A DNA stretch of 56,277 nucleotides from AA29 sp041481445 (GCA_041481445.1 JBGPBV010000033.1:1-56277); one strand, 5' to 3'. Positions 42,955 to 52,448 are shown, counted from the first letter of the stretch. The notes: generated by a model not told the origin, from the sequence alone. Numbers and translations are program-made.

Positions 42955-43998
42955 CTACGGGCTCTCGGCGGTGTTGAGGGCGCGCGACACGTAGAACTCC
43001 TCGAGCACCTGCCGCACGTGGGGATAGGAGCCCGTGATCTGGTCCAGCGTGGGCCGGTCCAGCTCGAGCATCTCGCAGTGGGTGGCCGCGGTGACGGTGG
43101 CCGAGCGCGGCTTGCCGGAGAGGATCGAGATCTCGCCGAAGAAATCGCCCTCCTTCAGCCGTCGCATCAGCATCTGGCGGCCGCCCGCGGCGTCGCGCAC
43201 GAAGGCCTTGACCGTGCCCTCCGTGATCACGAAGAGGCTGTCGCCCGCGTCGCCCTCGGTGAGCACGATGTCGCCGGGCTCGAACGCGAGCAGGCGCAGA
43301 CCGCGGATGACGGCCACGAGCTCGTCGCGGGAGAAGCCGCTGAAGAGCGGGCTGTCCACGAAGGGAAGGTCCGGCGGCGGCGCCTTTGCAGGCGGCGGGG
43401 CCGGAGGCTGGAGCGCGCCCTGGATGACGTCCAGGATCTGGATCTCCGCCTCCCCGACCGTGATCAGCGTCTCCTCTCCCGTCATGCCCTCCGCCGGGGT
43501 CTCGTCCTGGCGCGTGGACGGCACCCAGCTCGCGCCGCGCGCGGCCGCGATCCGCTCCTCGTCGGTGTAGACGCGGGGCGTGCCGAAGTGCTCGGGCGAG
43601 AACGTGCTCGAGGCCCAGCTCGGCGGCTCGTAGCCGACGGCGGCCTCGCCCTGGGGGTCCCAGCCGCGACGAGGGCGCTCCTTGGCCTGGATGAGGTCGG
43701 CCAGCTTGCCCTCGACGTCCGAGCGGCCCGGCTCGATCTTCTGGACCTTCTTGAGGAGCGCGATGCTCTTGGCCGCCTGGCCCTCCGCGGCCAGCTCGTC
43801 CGCGAGGAGGAGCAGCACGGGCACCGCGTCCGGGCCCCGGCCGGCCATGACGAGCACGTCCGCCAGCTTCATGCGCAGGCGAGGGTCGCCTCCGTGCTGC
43901 TGGAGGAGGCCGCGCAGGACGGCGATCGCCTGCGTGTACTTGCGGCGGGCGATGAGCGCGTCCGCGTCCTTCGAGCCGCCGAGCCATTCCAGGGCCAT
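42955..43998 (-). CDS. TPR / cyclic-nucleotide-binding domain protein
   Basis: The 347-residue protein begins at ATG 43998 after GGGAAGGAAG. The N-terminus has TPR-like helices (ARRKYTQAIAVLRGLLQQHG; LADELAAEGQAAKSIALL). A disordered Pro-rich linker follows (about 115-225). The C-terminal cNMP domain (about 228-345) has LAFEPGDIVLTEGDAGDSLF, FGEISILSGKPRSATVTA (phosphate-binding cassette with Glu and Arg) and a helical cap. There is no DNA-binding helix-turn-helix, so it is not a CRP regulator; it may tie cyclic-nucleotide signalling to a protein partner. Confidence 0.87.
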   Translation of the reverse strand: MALEWLGGSKDADALIARRKYTQAIAVLRGLLQQHGGDPRLRMKLADVLVMAGRGPDAVPVLLLLADELAAEGQAAKSIALLKKVQKIEPGRSDVEGKLADLIQAKERPRRGWDPQGEAAVGYEPPSWASSTFSPEHFGTPRVYTDEERIAAARGASWVPSTRQDETPAEGMTGEETLITVGEAEIQILDVIQGALQPPAPPPAKAPPPDLPFVDSPLFSGFSRDELVAVIRGLRLLAFEPGDIVLTEGDAGDSLFVITEGTVKAFVRDAAGGRQMLMRRLKEGDFFGEISILSGKPRSATVTAATHCEMLELDRPTLDQITGSYPHVRQVLEEFYVSRALNTAESP

Positions 43999-44109
43999 CG
44001 CTTCCTTCCCTCGGGAGAACGACGCGCGATCATACTCCGCCCGCCGGCTGTGATCCGCGTCGGAACTCCCGCCCGCGATGCGGCGTAGACGTGCCTCGAG
44101 GCGCGATCC

Positions 44110-46212
44110 ATGGACACCAGGGGACCCTCGAGGGCGGCCGTGCCGACGGCGTGCGTGGCTCTGGCTCTGCTCGTCCTCGTGCCCGCGGCGGGAGCGGGCG
44201 TGCCACCCGACCCGAGGTCCTTGCCGTCCGTCGTCATGCGATGGACCTGGGACGCCCGCCGGCCGCAATCGATGGCGCTGGACGGGGGAGTGGCCTACGT
44301 CCAGGACACGGGGCGCGTGGCCGCCCTCGACGCCGTGACCGGATCCGTGCGCTGGGAGCAGCGCTACCAGGCGGCCGACGACGGTTTGAGCGCGCCGCCG
44401 CCGGTCGTGCTCGGAAGCGCCCTGGCCGTCGCCGCCGGGAAGCGGGTCCTCGTCCTCGATCGAGCCACCGGCGAGGTGCAACGGTCGATCGATCTCGGCG
44501 GCTGGGTGAGCCACATGACCGGCCCGCCCCTGGTCGTCTCGGTGGCGGGAGAAGAGGTCCATCCGGAGCTGGTCGCGATCGATGCCGACGCGGGAGAGGT
44601 TCGCGCCCGCCGGCCGGTCGGAGACAACGTCTACTTCCTCGACCTGTGCGACGGCGTGCTGGTCGCCGAGCTGGCTCGACGCGACGCCCGCGGCGAGAGG
44701 GTGCGGACGCTCGTCGGGTTGCGGCCGGGCGACCTGTCCGAGATCTGGCGCCTGGACCCCTCGGTCTACCGCGGGTTCCGGCGGATCCAGGGCCGGCCTT
44801 ACGCCGACACGGCCGGTGGCCGATACGCTCCCGTCGATCCCGCCACCGGGCGGACGGGGCCGCCGCTGGCCCAGGCGGTGTCCGTCAATCCGGTCTGGGG
44901 CGAATGGGACCTCCAGTTCGCGAGCCGCGACGACGAGACCGGCCAGAGCCGCTTGCGCCGCCTGCGGCGGATCGACCTCGATCGCGGCGACGACGTCTGG
45001 ACGGCGACGCTGCCCGCGCCCTACTTGACCTCCGCGCGCACGGCCGACCGCCTCTTCGTCCTCTGCGGCGAGCGCGGACGCGCCTCGGGCCATCTCGCCG
45101 TATTGGACTGGGCGACGGGACAGGTGGAGCGTCTCATCGCCGCGCCCCTCGGCAGTCCCCTCGAGGTCTTCCAGGACGTGCTCATCGTGCGCGCCGCCGA
45201 CGGATTCAGGGCCTGGTCGGCGCGGGAGGCCGGCCCCACGGAGGCGTCGGTCCACCCTGTCCGCGAGGAGGTGCATCGCCTGCTGAGAGGAAGGAACCCG
45301 CCCGGCGGCGACGGCTGGAACGATCCGCTGGCCGACGATCTGCGGGCGCTGGGGCCGGAGGCGCTTCCGTTCATCGCCCGGGAGGTCCCCACGGCCGAGG
45401 CGCGGCCGCTCATGGCGGCGGCGTTCGTCCTCGGGGAGGCGGGCTACACGAAGGCGGGGGCCCTCCTCGCCCGCCGCCTGGGCGAGATGGCGGCGAAGGC
45501 CCGGGACGACAAGACCGGTGTCGGCGAGAGGTACCTGCGCCGGATGCTCGAGGCGCTGGGCCGGACGGGAGGCGCGGCGGAGGTGGAGCCGGTGTCGCGC
45601 ATCCTCGAGGATCCGTCCTGGCCGCTCGAGACACGCCGCACCGCGTTCACGGCGCTGGCCGGCATCGGATCGCCGGAGGCCGTGCGTGTGCTCGATCGCG
45701 CGCTGGCCACGCTGGCGCCGCCGCGCGTGGCCTGGACGCCTCCGCTCCCGCCGCCCGCGGTCGATGCCGCCCGGACGGCGCGCGTCGAGGAGCCCGGCGG
45801 CTCCACTCTCGTCGTCTTCGAGAACGGCTACCTCGGCGGGATGCACGACCTGTGGCTCGCGGAGCTGGCCGCGGACGGCCGCCCGCGCGGGCCCTCGGTG
45901 TTCCTCGGGGCTTCGACGATCGTCGAGGAGTGCTACCTGCCCCTGCCGTGCCGGTCGGCGGCGCGGATGGCGGGCAACGCCATGCACGCCCGCGTCGAGC
46001 GCGGCGTGCTCGAGATCCAGCCGGCGGACCCGGAAGCGGTGCCGATGCGGATCGACCTCGGCGAGGCGAGCCGCGACACCGACGGAGACGGCCTGACCGA
46101 CGCCGTCGAGCGGCGGCTCCGCACCGATCCCGCCCGCGCCGACACCGACGGCGACGGGATGGGCGACGCCCTTGATCCGTCCCCGGACTGCGCGCGCACC
46201 GTGGCGAGTTAG
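44110..46212 (+). CDS. Secreted PQQ-like propeller / HEAT / TSP3-type protein, C-terminus cut by an in-frame TAG
   Basis: The 700-residue product has a signal peptide (VPTACVALALLVLVPAAGA). Residues about 40-390 form PQQ-like beta-propeller blades (AYVQDTGRVAALDAVTGSVR; ALAVAAGKRVLVLDRATGEV). About 400-560 are HEAT-like helices (ALGPEALPFIAREVPTAEAR). Near the end are calcium-binding TSP3-type motifs (DTDGDGLTDAVE; DTDGDGMGDALDPSPDC). The frame stops at TAG 46210-46212 but continues open, in the same frame and with the same codon bias, for another 115 codons. The product as read is therefore probably a shortened form of an 816-residue protein. No enzyme motif is seen. Confidence 0.8.
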   Translation: MDTRGPSRAAVPTACVALALLVLVPAAGAGVPPDPRSLPSVVMRWTWDARRPQSMALDGGVAYVQDTGRVAALDAVTGSVRWEQRYQAADDGLSAPPPVVLGSALAVAAGKRVLVLDRATGEVQRSIDLGGWVSHMTGPPLVVSVAGEEVHPELVAIDADAGEVRARRPVGDNVYFLDLCDGVLVAELARRDARGERVRTLVGLRPGDLSEIWRLDPSVYRGFRRIQGRPYADTAGGRYAPVDPATGRTGPPLAQAVSVNPVWGEWDLQFASRDDETGQSRLRRLRRIDLDRGDDVWTATLPAPYLTSARTADRLFVLCGERGRASGHLAVLDWATGQVERLIAAPLGSPLEVFQDVLIVRAADGFRAWSAREAGPTEASVHPVREEVHRLLRGRNPPGGDGWNDPLADDLRALGPEALPFIAREVPTAEARPLMAAAFVLGEAGYTKAGALLARRLGEMAAKARDDKTGVGERYLRRMLEALGRTGGAAEVEPVSRILEDPSWPLETRRTAFTALAGIGSPEAVRVLDRALATLAPPRVAWTPPLPPPAVDAARTARVEEPGGSTLVVFENGYLGGMHDLWLAELAADGRPRGPSVFLGASTIVEECYLPLPCRSAARMAGNAMHARVERGVLEIQPADPEAVPMRIDLGEASRDTDGDGLTDAVERRLRTDPARADTDGDGMGDALDPSPDCARTVAS

Positions 46213-46560
46213 ACCGAAGAGATCGCGATCGCCGTCCTCCGGCAGTTCCTCGCCTTCCAGCGACCGCCGGCGGGCCTGACCGGCGTGTGGAGCGACTTCG
46301 CCCTGAGCTGGGTCGGCGCCGGCCGGACGATCACGCTCGGCGACGCCGACCAGGAGTGGATGGCGCAAGTCTCGTTCGTCCCCACCATCGGTCTCCGCCC
46401 GGTCGCCCCCGGCGAGCCCCGGCCGCTCGGACTGGCCGCGCCCGCCCGCGACGAGCGCGTGTACCACGTGAGCTTCCCCGGCGCCGGATACGAGGTCGTC
46501 GTCCGGCGCCTGGGGATGGGCTGGTACATGCGCAGCGTGCGGCTGACCGTCATCGTCTGA
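46213..46560 (+). pseudogene. C-terminal continuation of the preceding gene, separated by an amber codon
   Basis: The 115 codons after TAG 46210-46212 are in the same frame, free of stops and strongly biased to G or C at the third position. They encode TEEIAIAVLRQFLAFQRPPA, WMAQVSFVPTIGLRP and WYMRSVRLTVIV, a compact alpha/beta segment that looks like the true C-terminal domain. The only in-frame ATG/GTG starts are internal (for example GTG 46285) and lack ribosome-binding sites. Nonsense mutation, sequencing error and read-through are all possible. Confidence 0.7.
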
Positions 46561-46639
46561 CCCGCGCTCCCGGCCCCGCCGTTCTTGACGCCGGACGGCC
46601 CCGGACGTACGTTCTCGGCCCATAGAACCGCGGGCCGAC

Positions 46640-47353
46640 GTGCGGCGGGACCTGAGCCTCGACGTGGACGCCGTCGCGCGCACGATCGAGCTGCTGTGCC
46701 GGCGCGTCGAAGAGAGGTTCCCGGGCTCGGGGCTCTCGCGTCTCTGCCGCGAGCTGGACCGCGTCACCGACCAGGCGCGGGAGCGCGCGGCCTGGATCGC
46801 GCGGCCCATCCTCGCCCTGCGCGTGGCCGTGGTCCTCCTCCTGGTCCTGATCGCGGCCGGCCTGGCCGCCACGGCCGTCTCGCTGCACCGGCCCAAGGAG
46901 CCGCTGGAGGCCTTCCAGTTCATCCAGGTCCTCGAGTCCGGCATCAACGACGTGGTGCTGGTGGGAGCGGGGGTCTTCTTCGTCGTCACCATCGAGACGC
47001 GCATCAAGCGGCGGCGCGCCCTGGAGGCGATACGCGAGCTGCGCGCGATCGCCCACATCATCGACATGCACCAGCTCACGAAGGACCCGGAATGGCTGGT
47101 GGCGCCGGGCCGGGAGTCGGCGCTCGTCGAGCGGACCCCCATGAGCCGCTTCGAGCTGTCCCGCTACCTCGATTACTGCACCGAGATGCTCTCCATCACG
47201 GGGAAGGTCGCCGCCCTCTACATCCAGGACTTCGACGACGACGTGGCCCTGGCCGCCGTCAACGAGGTGGAGAACCTCACCACCGGCCTCTCCCGCAAGA
47301 TCTGGCAGAAGCTGATGATCCTGTACGAAATGGGGCCGGAGACGCCCGCGTGA
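46640..47353 (+). CDS. Two-TM membrane protein of unknown function
   Basis: The 237-residue protein (GTG start) has an N-terminal amphipathic region, TM1 (about 56-80, ALRVAVVLLLVLIAAGLAAT), TM2 (about 105-122, DVVLVGAGVFFVVTIE) and a cytosolic helical tail (IKRRRALEAIRELRAIAHII; VAALYIQDFDDDVALAAVNE). I recognise no named family, but the sequence is well structured. The stop overlaps the start of a DUF3592 gene as GTGA, so the two are co-translated. Confidence 0.78.
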   Translation: MRRDLSLDVDAVARTIELLCRRVEERFPGSGLSRLCRELDRVTDQARERAAWIARPILALRVAVVLLLVLIAAGLAATAVSLHRPKEPLEAFQFIQVLESGINDVVLVGAGVFFVVTIETRIKRRRALEAIRELRAIAHIIDMHQLTKDPEWLVAPGRESALVERTPMSRFELSRYLDYCTEMLSITGKVAALYIQDFDDDVALAAVNEVENLTTGLSRKIWQKLMILYEMGPETPA

Positions 47354-47775
47354 GCGTGCTGCGCGGTCCCCTGGGCACCGTCGGGCTCGGGGTGTGCCTG
47401 GTCGTCCTGGGGGTCTGGACGCGCTCCGCCTCGCTGCGCAGCCGGCACTGGCCGAGCACGCCGGGAGTCATCTCGGCCTCATACGTGAGCGTGCGCAGCG
47501 GCGGCAAGTCGCGCACCGGCACCATCGAGTACCGCTACACCGTGGAGGGGCGCACCTATACCGGGTCCCTGCTCTCCTTCGGAAAGACCCTGTTCGAGAG
47601 CGAATCGACCACGGTCGCGCGCTATCCGCAGGGTGCGCAGGTCGACGTCTTCTACGATCCGAAGGACCCCGCGCTCGCCGTGCTCGATCCCGGCGCGGCG
47701 CCCGGGACCGGGCTGGCCCTGCTGGCCGGGATCGGGCTCGTCGGCTACGGCGTCTGGCGCGGCCTGGCGCGGTAG
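47350..47775 (+). CDS. DUF3592-like membrane protein
   Basis: The 141-residue protein has an N-terminal TM helix (about 6-24), an exposed beta-rich central part (GTIEYRYTVEGRTYTGSLLS; VARYPQGAQVDVFYDPKDP) that matches the DUF3592 pattern with its conserved YxPxDP-like motif, and a C-terminal TM helix (TGLALLAGIGLVGYGVW). Function is unknown for the family. GTG 47350 overlaps the previous stop. Confidence 0.82.
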   Translation: MSVLRGPLGTVGLGVCLVVLGVWTRSASLRSRHWPSTPGVISASYVSVRSGGKSRTGTIEYRYTVEGRTYTGSLLSFGKTLFESESTTVARYPQGAQVDVFYDPKDPALAVLDPGAAPGTGLALLAGIGLVGYGVWRGLAR

Positions 47776-47787
47776 GACCGTCCGGGC

Positions 47788-49035
47788 TCAGCCGCGCAGC
47801 ACGCCGGGGAGCTTCGAAGCACTGAGCGCGTAGCCCGGGAACACCTTCGACAGGTCGCGGTCGCCGAGGTGGCGGACGAGGAGCTCGCCCAGGAGGTCGC
47901 GGAAGTCGGTGGTGACGGCGAGGTCGCGCGCCTCGTACAGGTTGCGCTCCTCCAGGCCCGGCCAGCGCCCGTGCACCTGGCCGCCGCGCACGCCGCCGCC
48001 CATCACGAACGACACGCTGGCGTGGCCGTGGTCGGTCCCCCGGTTGCCGTTCTCGTGCACGGTGCGGCCGAACTCCGTCAGCGTCACCACCACCACGTCC
48101 TGCATGCGACCGCCGAGGTCCTTCTGGAACGCGGCCAGCGAATGGCCGAGCTCGCGGAGGCGCTGGGCGAGCTGGCCCTGCACGCCGCCCTCCGCCGCGT
48201 GGTGGTCCCACCCGCCGATCTCGGTGAACGCGACCTCCACTCCGACGTCGGCCTTGATGAGCTGCGCGACCTGTTGGAGGCTGTCGCCGTAGCGGCCGCG
48301 CGGATACTCGACGCCGGCGGCGGGCGCGTAGCGCGAGGGGTCGGACTTCTTGAGGAAGTCGATCGCCTCGAAGGTCTCCTGGCCCGTGCCGTGGAGCACG
48401 TCGTGCACGGCCGCGTCGTACATCCCCTCGAACCCGCTGGCCACCGCCGTGCCCGCGGAGGGCCGGAGCGCAAACTCGCGGATCGAGCTCATGGCGACGG
48501 CCGGCGCGCGCCCGGCCAGCGAGCGGGGCAGGGTGGGAGTGAGCGACACGGCGCGGAACGGGGTCGCGCCGGGCGAGGGCATCGCCTGCAGGTGCCGGTT
48601 GATCCAGCCGTCGTCCGTCGACTTCACGCCCGGCGTGCCGCTCTCCATGAAGTCCTGCGCGTCGAAATGGGAGCGGGTGGCGTCGGGGCTGCCCACCGCC
48701 TGGACCGCGGCCAGGGTGCCGTCCTTCCACAGCGGGAGAAGCGGCTCGAGCGCGGGATGCAGGCCGAAGTGGCCGTCGAGGTCGAGCGCGGCCTCACGGC
48801 TTCCACCATGCGGCGACGGGAGCGCGATGGTCGGACGCATCCGCCGGTAGATCGGGTCGGCGTAGGGCGCGACCACGTTGAGCCCGTCCATGGCCCCGCG
48901 CTGGAAGACCACCACGAGCGTCTTCTTGCCCCGGCCGTCGGCCGCGTAGACCGACCTCACGAGCGCCCTGGGCGCGGCGCCGAAGGCGACGAGGGCAAGA
49001 CCGGACGATTTCAGGAAGAAGCGACGCGAGACCAT
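47788..49035 (-). CDS. DUF1501 family protein, Tat-exported
   Basis: The 415-residue protein has a twin-arginine signal (MVSRRFFLKSSGLALVAFGA). TLVVVFQRGAMDGLNVVAPY is the family start, followed by RSHFDAQDFMESG, VAFTEIGGWDHH and VVVVTLTEFGRTVHENGN, a sulfatase/alkaline-phosphatase-like layout in which Asp and His could bind metal. Members are usually paired with DUF1800 proteins, as here (3-nt gap to the upstream gene). The biochemical role is not established. Confidence 0.9.
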   Translation of the reverse strand: MVSRRFFLKSSGLALVAFGAAPRALVRSVYAADGRGKKTLVVVFQRGAMDGLNVVAPYADPIYRRMRPTIALPSPHGGSREAALDLDGHFGLHPALEPLLPLWKDGTLAAVQAVGSPDATRSHFDAQDFMESGTPGVKSTDDGWINRHLQAMPSPGATPFRAVSLTPTLPRSLAGRAPAVAMSSIREFALRPSAGTAVASGFEGMYDAAVHDVLHGTGQETFEAIDFLKKSDPSRYAPAAGVEYPRGRYGDSLQQVAQLIKADVGVEVAFTEIGGWDHHAAEGGVQGQLAQRLRELGHSLAAFQKDLGGRMQDVVVVTLTEFGRTVHENGNRGTDHGHASVSFVMGGGVRGGQVHGRWPGLEERNLYEARDLAVTTDFRDLLGELLVRHLGDRDLSKVFPGYALSASKLPGVLRG

Positions 49036-49038
49036 CGT

Positions 49039-50760
49039 CTATCTCCTCTGGAACTCGGGCGAGCCCAGGATCAGGCCCGCCACGCGCGCCGGGTCGAGAC
49101 CCCGGCTCGTCTCCGACGCCAGCGTCTGGCGCGTCGAGGCGGACAGGCCCGCGGGCAGGAGCTGCTCGGCCAGCGCGTCCGCGAGCACGGCGCCGTCGCC
49201 GGCGCGCGGGGCCAGGCGGTCGGGGGAGACGCGCACGCCCCGCACGCGGCCGGCGGCCAGGTCCAGCGCGAAGTTGAGCCGCGCGAGCAGCCCGCTCGTC
49301 GAGACCCAGGCCTCGGCCGTGTCCTTGTAGCCGGTGGGCGGCTGCTGCTGGTACAGCGGCATGCCCATCTGGCCCACGCGCTGGGCGAGCGCGCTCGCGT
49401 CCTGGACCGAGGCCCCGGAGGCCCGCACCGCGCTCACCACGAACTCGAGAGGCGTCTTCACCTTCGCCTGGCGGGACTCGGGGGCGAAGAACTCCGGCGA
49501 GGTCACGATCGTGCGCACGACCTCGCGGATGTCCCCGTCCGTCTTGCCGAATGTGGCGGCGGCCCGGTCCACCAGCGCCGCCGGCGGCTCGTCGGCCACG
49601 AACCGGCGCGCCAGCTTGTACGAGATGAAGTGCGCGGTGGCGGGATGGGTGGCGAGGACGTGGATCATCTCCTCGCCTTCCTTGATGCCGCCGGACTTGA
49701 CGTGGTGGCCCAGCACCGTCTTGTCGCCGTGGTCGTGGGCGGCGTCGAAGAAGAAGAAGCGCGGCGCGTCCCGGCGCAGGCCGCGGATCGTCCAGCCGGT
49801 GAGGCAGCGCGCGAGCTCGGTCACGTCCTTCTGGGTGTAGCCGCCGTCCACGCCGAGCGTGTGCAACTCCATGATCTCGCGCGCGTAGTTCTCGTTGAGA
49901 CCGGCGCGGCGGTTGCCGGCGGCGGCCGGCTCCGGCCGGTTGCCGGGGCGCCGGCCGAAGCCGCGTGCCATGCCGCCCGCGCGCCGGGGCCGCATCCCCG
50001 CCTCCTCCATGGCCGCCCGCCGGAGGTCCTCGACGCTGGCGCCCGGATCGGTGGAGAGCCAGTTGTCGAGGTAGAAGAGCATGGCCGGGCTCTGGGCGGT
50101 GGCCTCGAGCAGGTCCTCGAACCTCCCCCAGGCGTGCGGGCGGATGACGTCGCGCTCGTACGCGGTCAGGAGGTAGCGGTCCTGTCCCTTGCCCGCGAAC
50201 ACGTTGAAGTGGTTCATCCAGAAATCGACCAGCACCTCGTCGAGCTGGCGCTCGCTGTAGACGGCGCGCAGGAGCTTGGCCTGCTGAAGCTCGTCGACCA
50301 CGCGGCGCGGCGGGCCCGCCATCGTGTCCCGGTACTGCGCGGCCAGCTCGCGCGTGGCGCGCCGGACGTCCTCGTCGCTCGCGCTGTCGCCCATCTCCGA
50401 GCGGCGCTTCTGGATCTCCTTCTTGAGCTCGGGCGGAGGGTCGTAGCCGCGGAGGATCTCCGCGCTCGAGAGCCGCAGCGTCGACAAGGGGGCCAGGCGC
50501 GCGGCCAGCTCCTCGTCGCCGATCGACTCCGGATGGAGCTGGCGATCGATCCACCGTTCGAGGCCCATCGCGCGCACCGCCTCGAGGTCGCCCGGGCGGG
50601 GACCAAGCGTGAGCCGGTTGAGAGCGTGGACGATGCGGGATCGCTCGTCGGCAAAGCCGCGCGCCGATCGCGAGGGCGGCGCGGCCGTGACCGTCGGCGT
50701 GGCGAAGGCCAGGGCCAGCATCGCGCTGGTCGCGCGACGCCAGGAGGACCGAGGGGTCAT
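49039..50760 (-). CDS. DUF1800 family protein, exported
   Basis: The 573-residue protein starts at ATG 50760, favoured by AGAGG 6 nt upstream; a GTG five codons earlier is also in frame. A signal peptide is present (ATSAMLALAFATPTVTAA). Family hallmarks are HALNRLTLGPRPGDLEAVRA, VDFWMNHFNVFAGKG, NENYAREIMELHTLGVDGGY and FISYKLARRFVADEPP. It forms a two-gene unit with DUF1501; such pairs are common in Planctomycetes, Acidobacteria and Myxobacteria and have no proven function. Confidence 0.9.
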   Translation of the reverse strand: MTPRSSWRRATSAMLALAFATPTVTAAPPSRSARGFADERSRIVHALNRLTLGPRPGDLEAVRAMGLERWIDRQLHPESIGDEELAARLAPLSTLRLSSAEILRGYDPPPELKKEIQKRRSEMGDSASDEDVRRATRELAAQYRDTMAGPPRRVVDELQQAKLLRAVYSERQLDEVLVDFWMNHFNVFAGKGQDRYLLTAYERDVIRPHAWGRFEDLLEATAQSPAMLFYLDNWLSTDPGASVEDLRRAAMEEAGMRPRRAGGMARGFGRRPGNRPEPAAAGNRRAGLNENYAREIMELHTLGVDGGYTQKDVTELARCLTGWTIRGLRRDAPRFFFFDAAHDHGDKTVLGHHVKSGGIKEGEEMIHVLATHPATAHFISYKLARRFVADEPPAALVDRAAATFGKTDGDIREVVRTIVTSPEFFAPESRQAKVKTPLEFVVSAVRASGASVQDASALAQRVGQMGMPLYQQQPPTGYKDTAEAWVSTSGLLARLNFALDLAAGRVRGVRVSPDRLAPRAGDGAVLADALAEQLLPAGLSASTRQTLASETSRGLDPARVAGLILGSPEFQRR

Positions 50761-50930
50761 GGAAGCCTCTTTCACGTTCCTTTGGACCGCCTGGGCCCTC
50801 GATCGGTTGAAGGGACGAGGGGGCGCGCCGGACCCGGGCCGGAGGCGATTGGATGTAGACTAACGGCCGCTGGGTCAAGGCGTTCCCGGCAGGAGGGCTC
50901 CCCATCCGGCTGAGATCCGCGGTCGCCGCC

Positions 50931-52436
50931 GTGCTCGCCCTCACCCCCCTGGCCCTCCTCGCCGCGTCCTCCGAGCCCGTCGTGGTCCTCGTCGACCAGC
51001 ACCGCCGCGAGATCGTGCCCGTGGTCCGGGGCGAGGCCGAGCTGGTCCCCCTGGCCGAGCTGATCCAGGGCCTGCCCGTCACGATGGCCCCGGATCCGCG
51101 CGGGGGCGCGGTCACGCTCACCTCGGAGGGCCGGAAGGTGACCCTCTACGACCGGAAGAGCCTGGCCTCCGTGGACGGCGACCTGAGGCTCCTCTCCTCG
51201 AACGTGCTCTTCGAGGGCGGGCGCTGGCTGGTGCCCGTCGATTCCGCCCCGCGCTTCCTGGGCCCGCTGCTGCGCAAGCGCACGGACTGGCGCTCGGCCC
51301 AGCGCGTGCTGCTCGTCGGCAACGCGTCGATCCCGCGCATCGTCGTCCGCACCTCCGTCAGCGGCAACACCGTCCGGGTGGCCATCGAGGCGAGCGAGAA
51401 GGTCCCGTACCGCGTGGCCCAGGAGCAGGGCCGGGTCACGGTGGCCATCCCCCGGGACGTCATCGACGTGAGCCTCCAGCCGGAGCGCCTCACCGGCGGG
51501 ATCGTGGAGGTCGTGCAGTTCGTCGGAGGCAAGGACAACGTCTTCGCGATCACGCTGGGCCGGCGCTTCAAGGACCTCCAGGCCCACGAGGAGGAGACGC
51601 CGCCCCGCCTCGTCCTCGACTTCCAGGCGCTCCCGATGGCGGCGGGGGAGCCGAGCCCGTCCCCCAGCGCGCCCTTGGCGCCGCGCCCGGTGGCGCCGGA
51701 GGGATCGGCCATCCGCACCGTCGTCATCGACCCCGGCCACGGCGGCGACGACGTCGGGGCCAAGGGGCCGGGGGGCGCCCTGGAGAAGGACGTCACCCTC
51801 GCCATCGCGCGCAAGGTGCGGGCGGCGGTGGCGAACTCCCTCGGGGTGCAGGCCTTCCTGACCCGCGACCGGGACCAGGAGGTCGCGCTCGACGAGCGGG
51901 CCGCCTTCGCCAACAACTACAAGTCCGACATCTTCATCTCCATCCACGCCAACGCCAGCCGGGCCCAGGGCGTCCGCGGGAGCGAGGTGTACTTCCTCTC
52001 CTACCAGGCCAGCGACGACGAGAGCCGCCGGGTGGCCGCCCTCGAAGGCGGGGAAGTGCCCGTGATCGCCAGCGCGCCTCCCAGCTCCGACGTCGCCCTC
52101 ATCCTCTGGGACATGGCCCAGGCCGAGCACCTCGAGGAGTCCTCCACGCTGGCCTCGCGCATCCAGGACGAGCTGGCGGAGGTGACGGGCAGCGAGCGGC
52201 GCGGCGTGAAGCAGGCCCCGTTCCGCGTGCTGGTGGGAGCGGCCATGCCCGCGGTGCTGGTCGAGGTCGCCTTCATCAGCAACAGCGAGGAGGAGAAGCT
52301 CCTCGTCTCCGACGCCTACCAGAGCAAGATCGCGGCGGCGGTGGTGCGCGGCATCGCCCGTTACCAGCGCGGGCCGGCGCGCCCGGGCGCCGGCGCCAGC
52401 GGGCGCCCGGCGGAGCCGCCCGGCCCCCGGTCCTGA
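50931..52436 (+). CDS. N-acetylmuramoyl-L-alanine amidase (AmiC-like, AMIN + Amidase_3)
   Basis: The predicted exported amidase of about 501 residues cuts the bond between MurNAc and L-Ala in peptidoglycan. Residues about 15-240 contain an N-terminal copper-amine-oxidase-like/AMIN region (VRVAIEASEKVPYRVAQEQG). The Amidase_3 domain (about 270-490) has zinc ligands in VIDPGHGGDDVG, LEKDVTLAIA and FISIHANAS, and the catalytic Glu in VEVAFISN. The GTG at 50931 is the first conventional start, but AGGAGGG at 50891 is too far from it. CTG 50910 or ATC 50904 (6 nt after the AGGAGGG) would add basic residues that complete a signal peptide. Confidence 0.9.
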   Translation: MLALTPLALLAASSEPVVVLVDQHRREIVPVVRGEAELVPLAELIQGLPVTMAPDPRGGAVTLTSEGRKVTLYDRKSLASVDGDLRLLSSNVLFEGGRWLVPVDSAPRFLGPLLRKRTDWRSAQRVLLVGNASIPRIVVRTSVSGNTVRVAIEASEKVPYRVAQEQGRVTVAIPRDVIDVSLQPERLTGGIVEVVQFVGGKDNVFAITLGRRFKDLQAHEEETPPRLVLDFQALPMAAGEPSPSPSAPLAPRPVAPEGSAIRTVVIDPGHGGDDVGAKGPGGALEKDVTLAIARKVRAAVANSLGVQAFLTRDRDQEVALDERAAFANNYKSDIFISIHANASRAQGVRGSEVYFLSYQASDDESRRVAALEGGEVPVIASAPPSSDVALILWDMAQAEHLEESSTLASRIQDELAEVTGSERRGVKQAPFRVLVGAAMPAVLVEVAFISNSEEEKLLVSDAYQSKIAAAVVRGIARYQRGPARPGAGASGRPAEPPGPRS

Positions 52437-52448
52437 GGCCCACACCTC

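Noticed and set aside
46210..46212. TAG as a pyrrolysine codon
   Set aside because: Pyrrolysine is confined to certain archaea and a few bacteria with specific methylamine enzymes; nothing here resembles them. A nonsense change, error or read-through is simpler.
42955..47142. A single 1395-residue minus-strand protein
   Set aside because: Only its last 347 residues are real (the TPR/cNMP protein from ATG 43998). The rest is antisense to the propeller/HEAT gene and the membrane protein, and is Arg/Gly-rich without domains.
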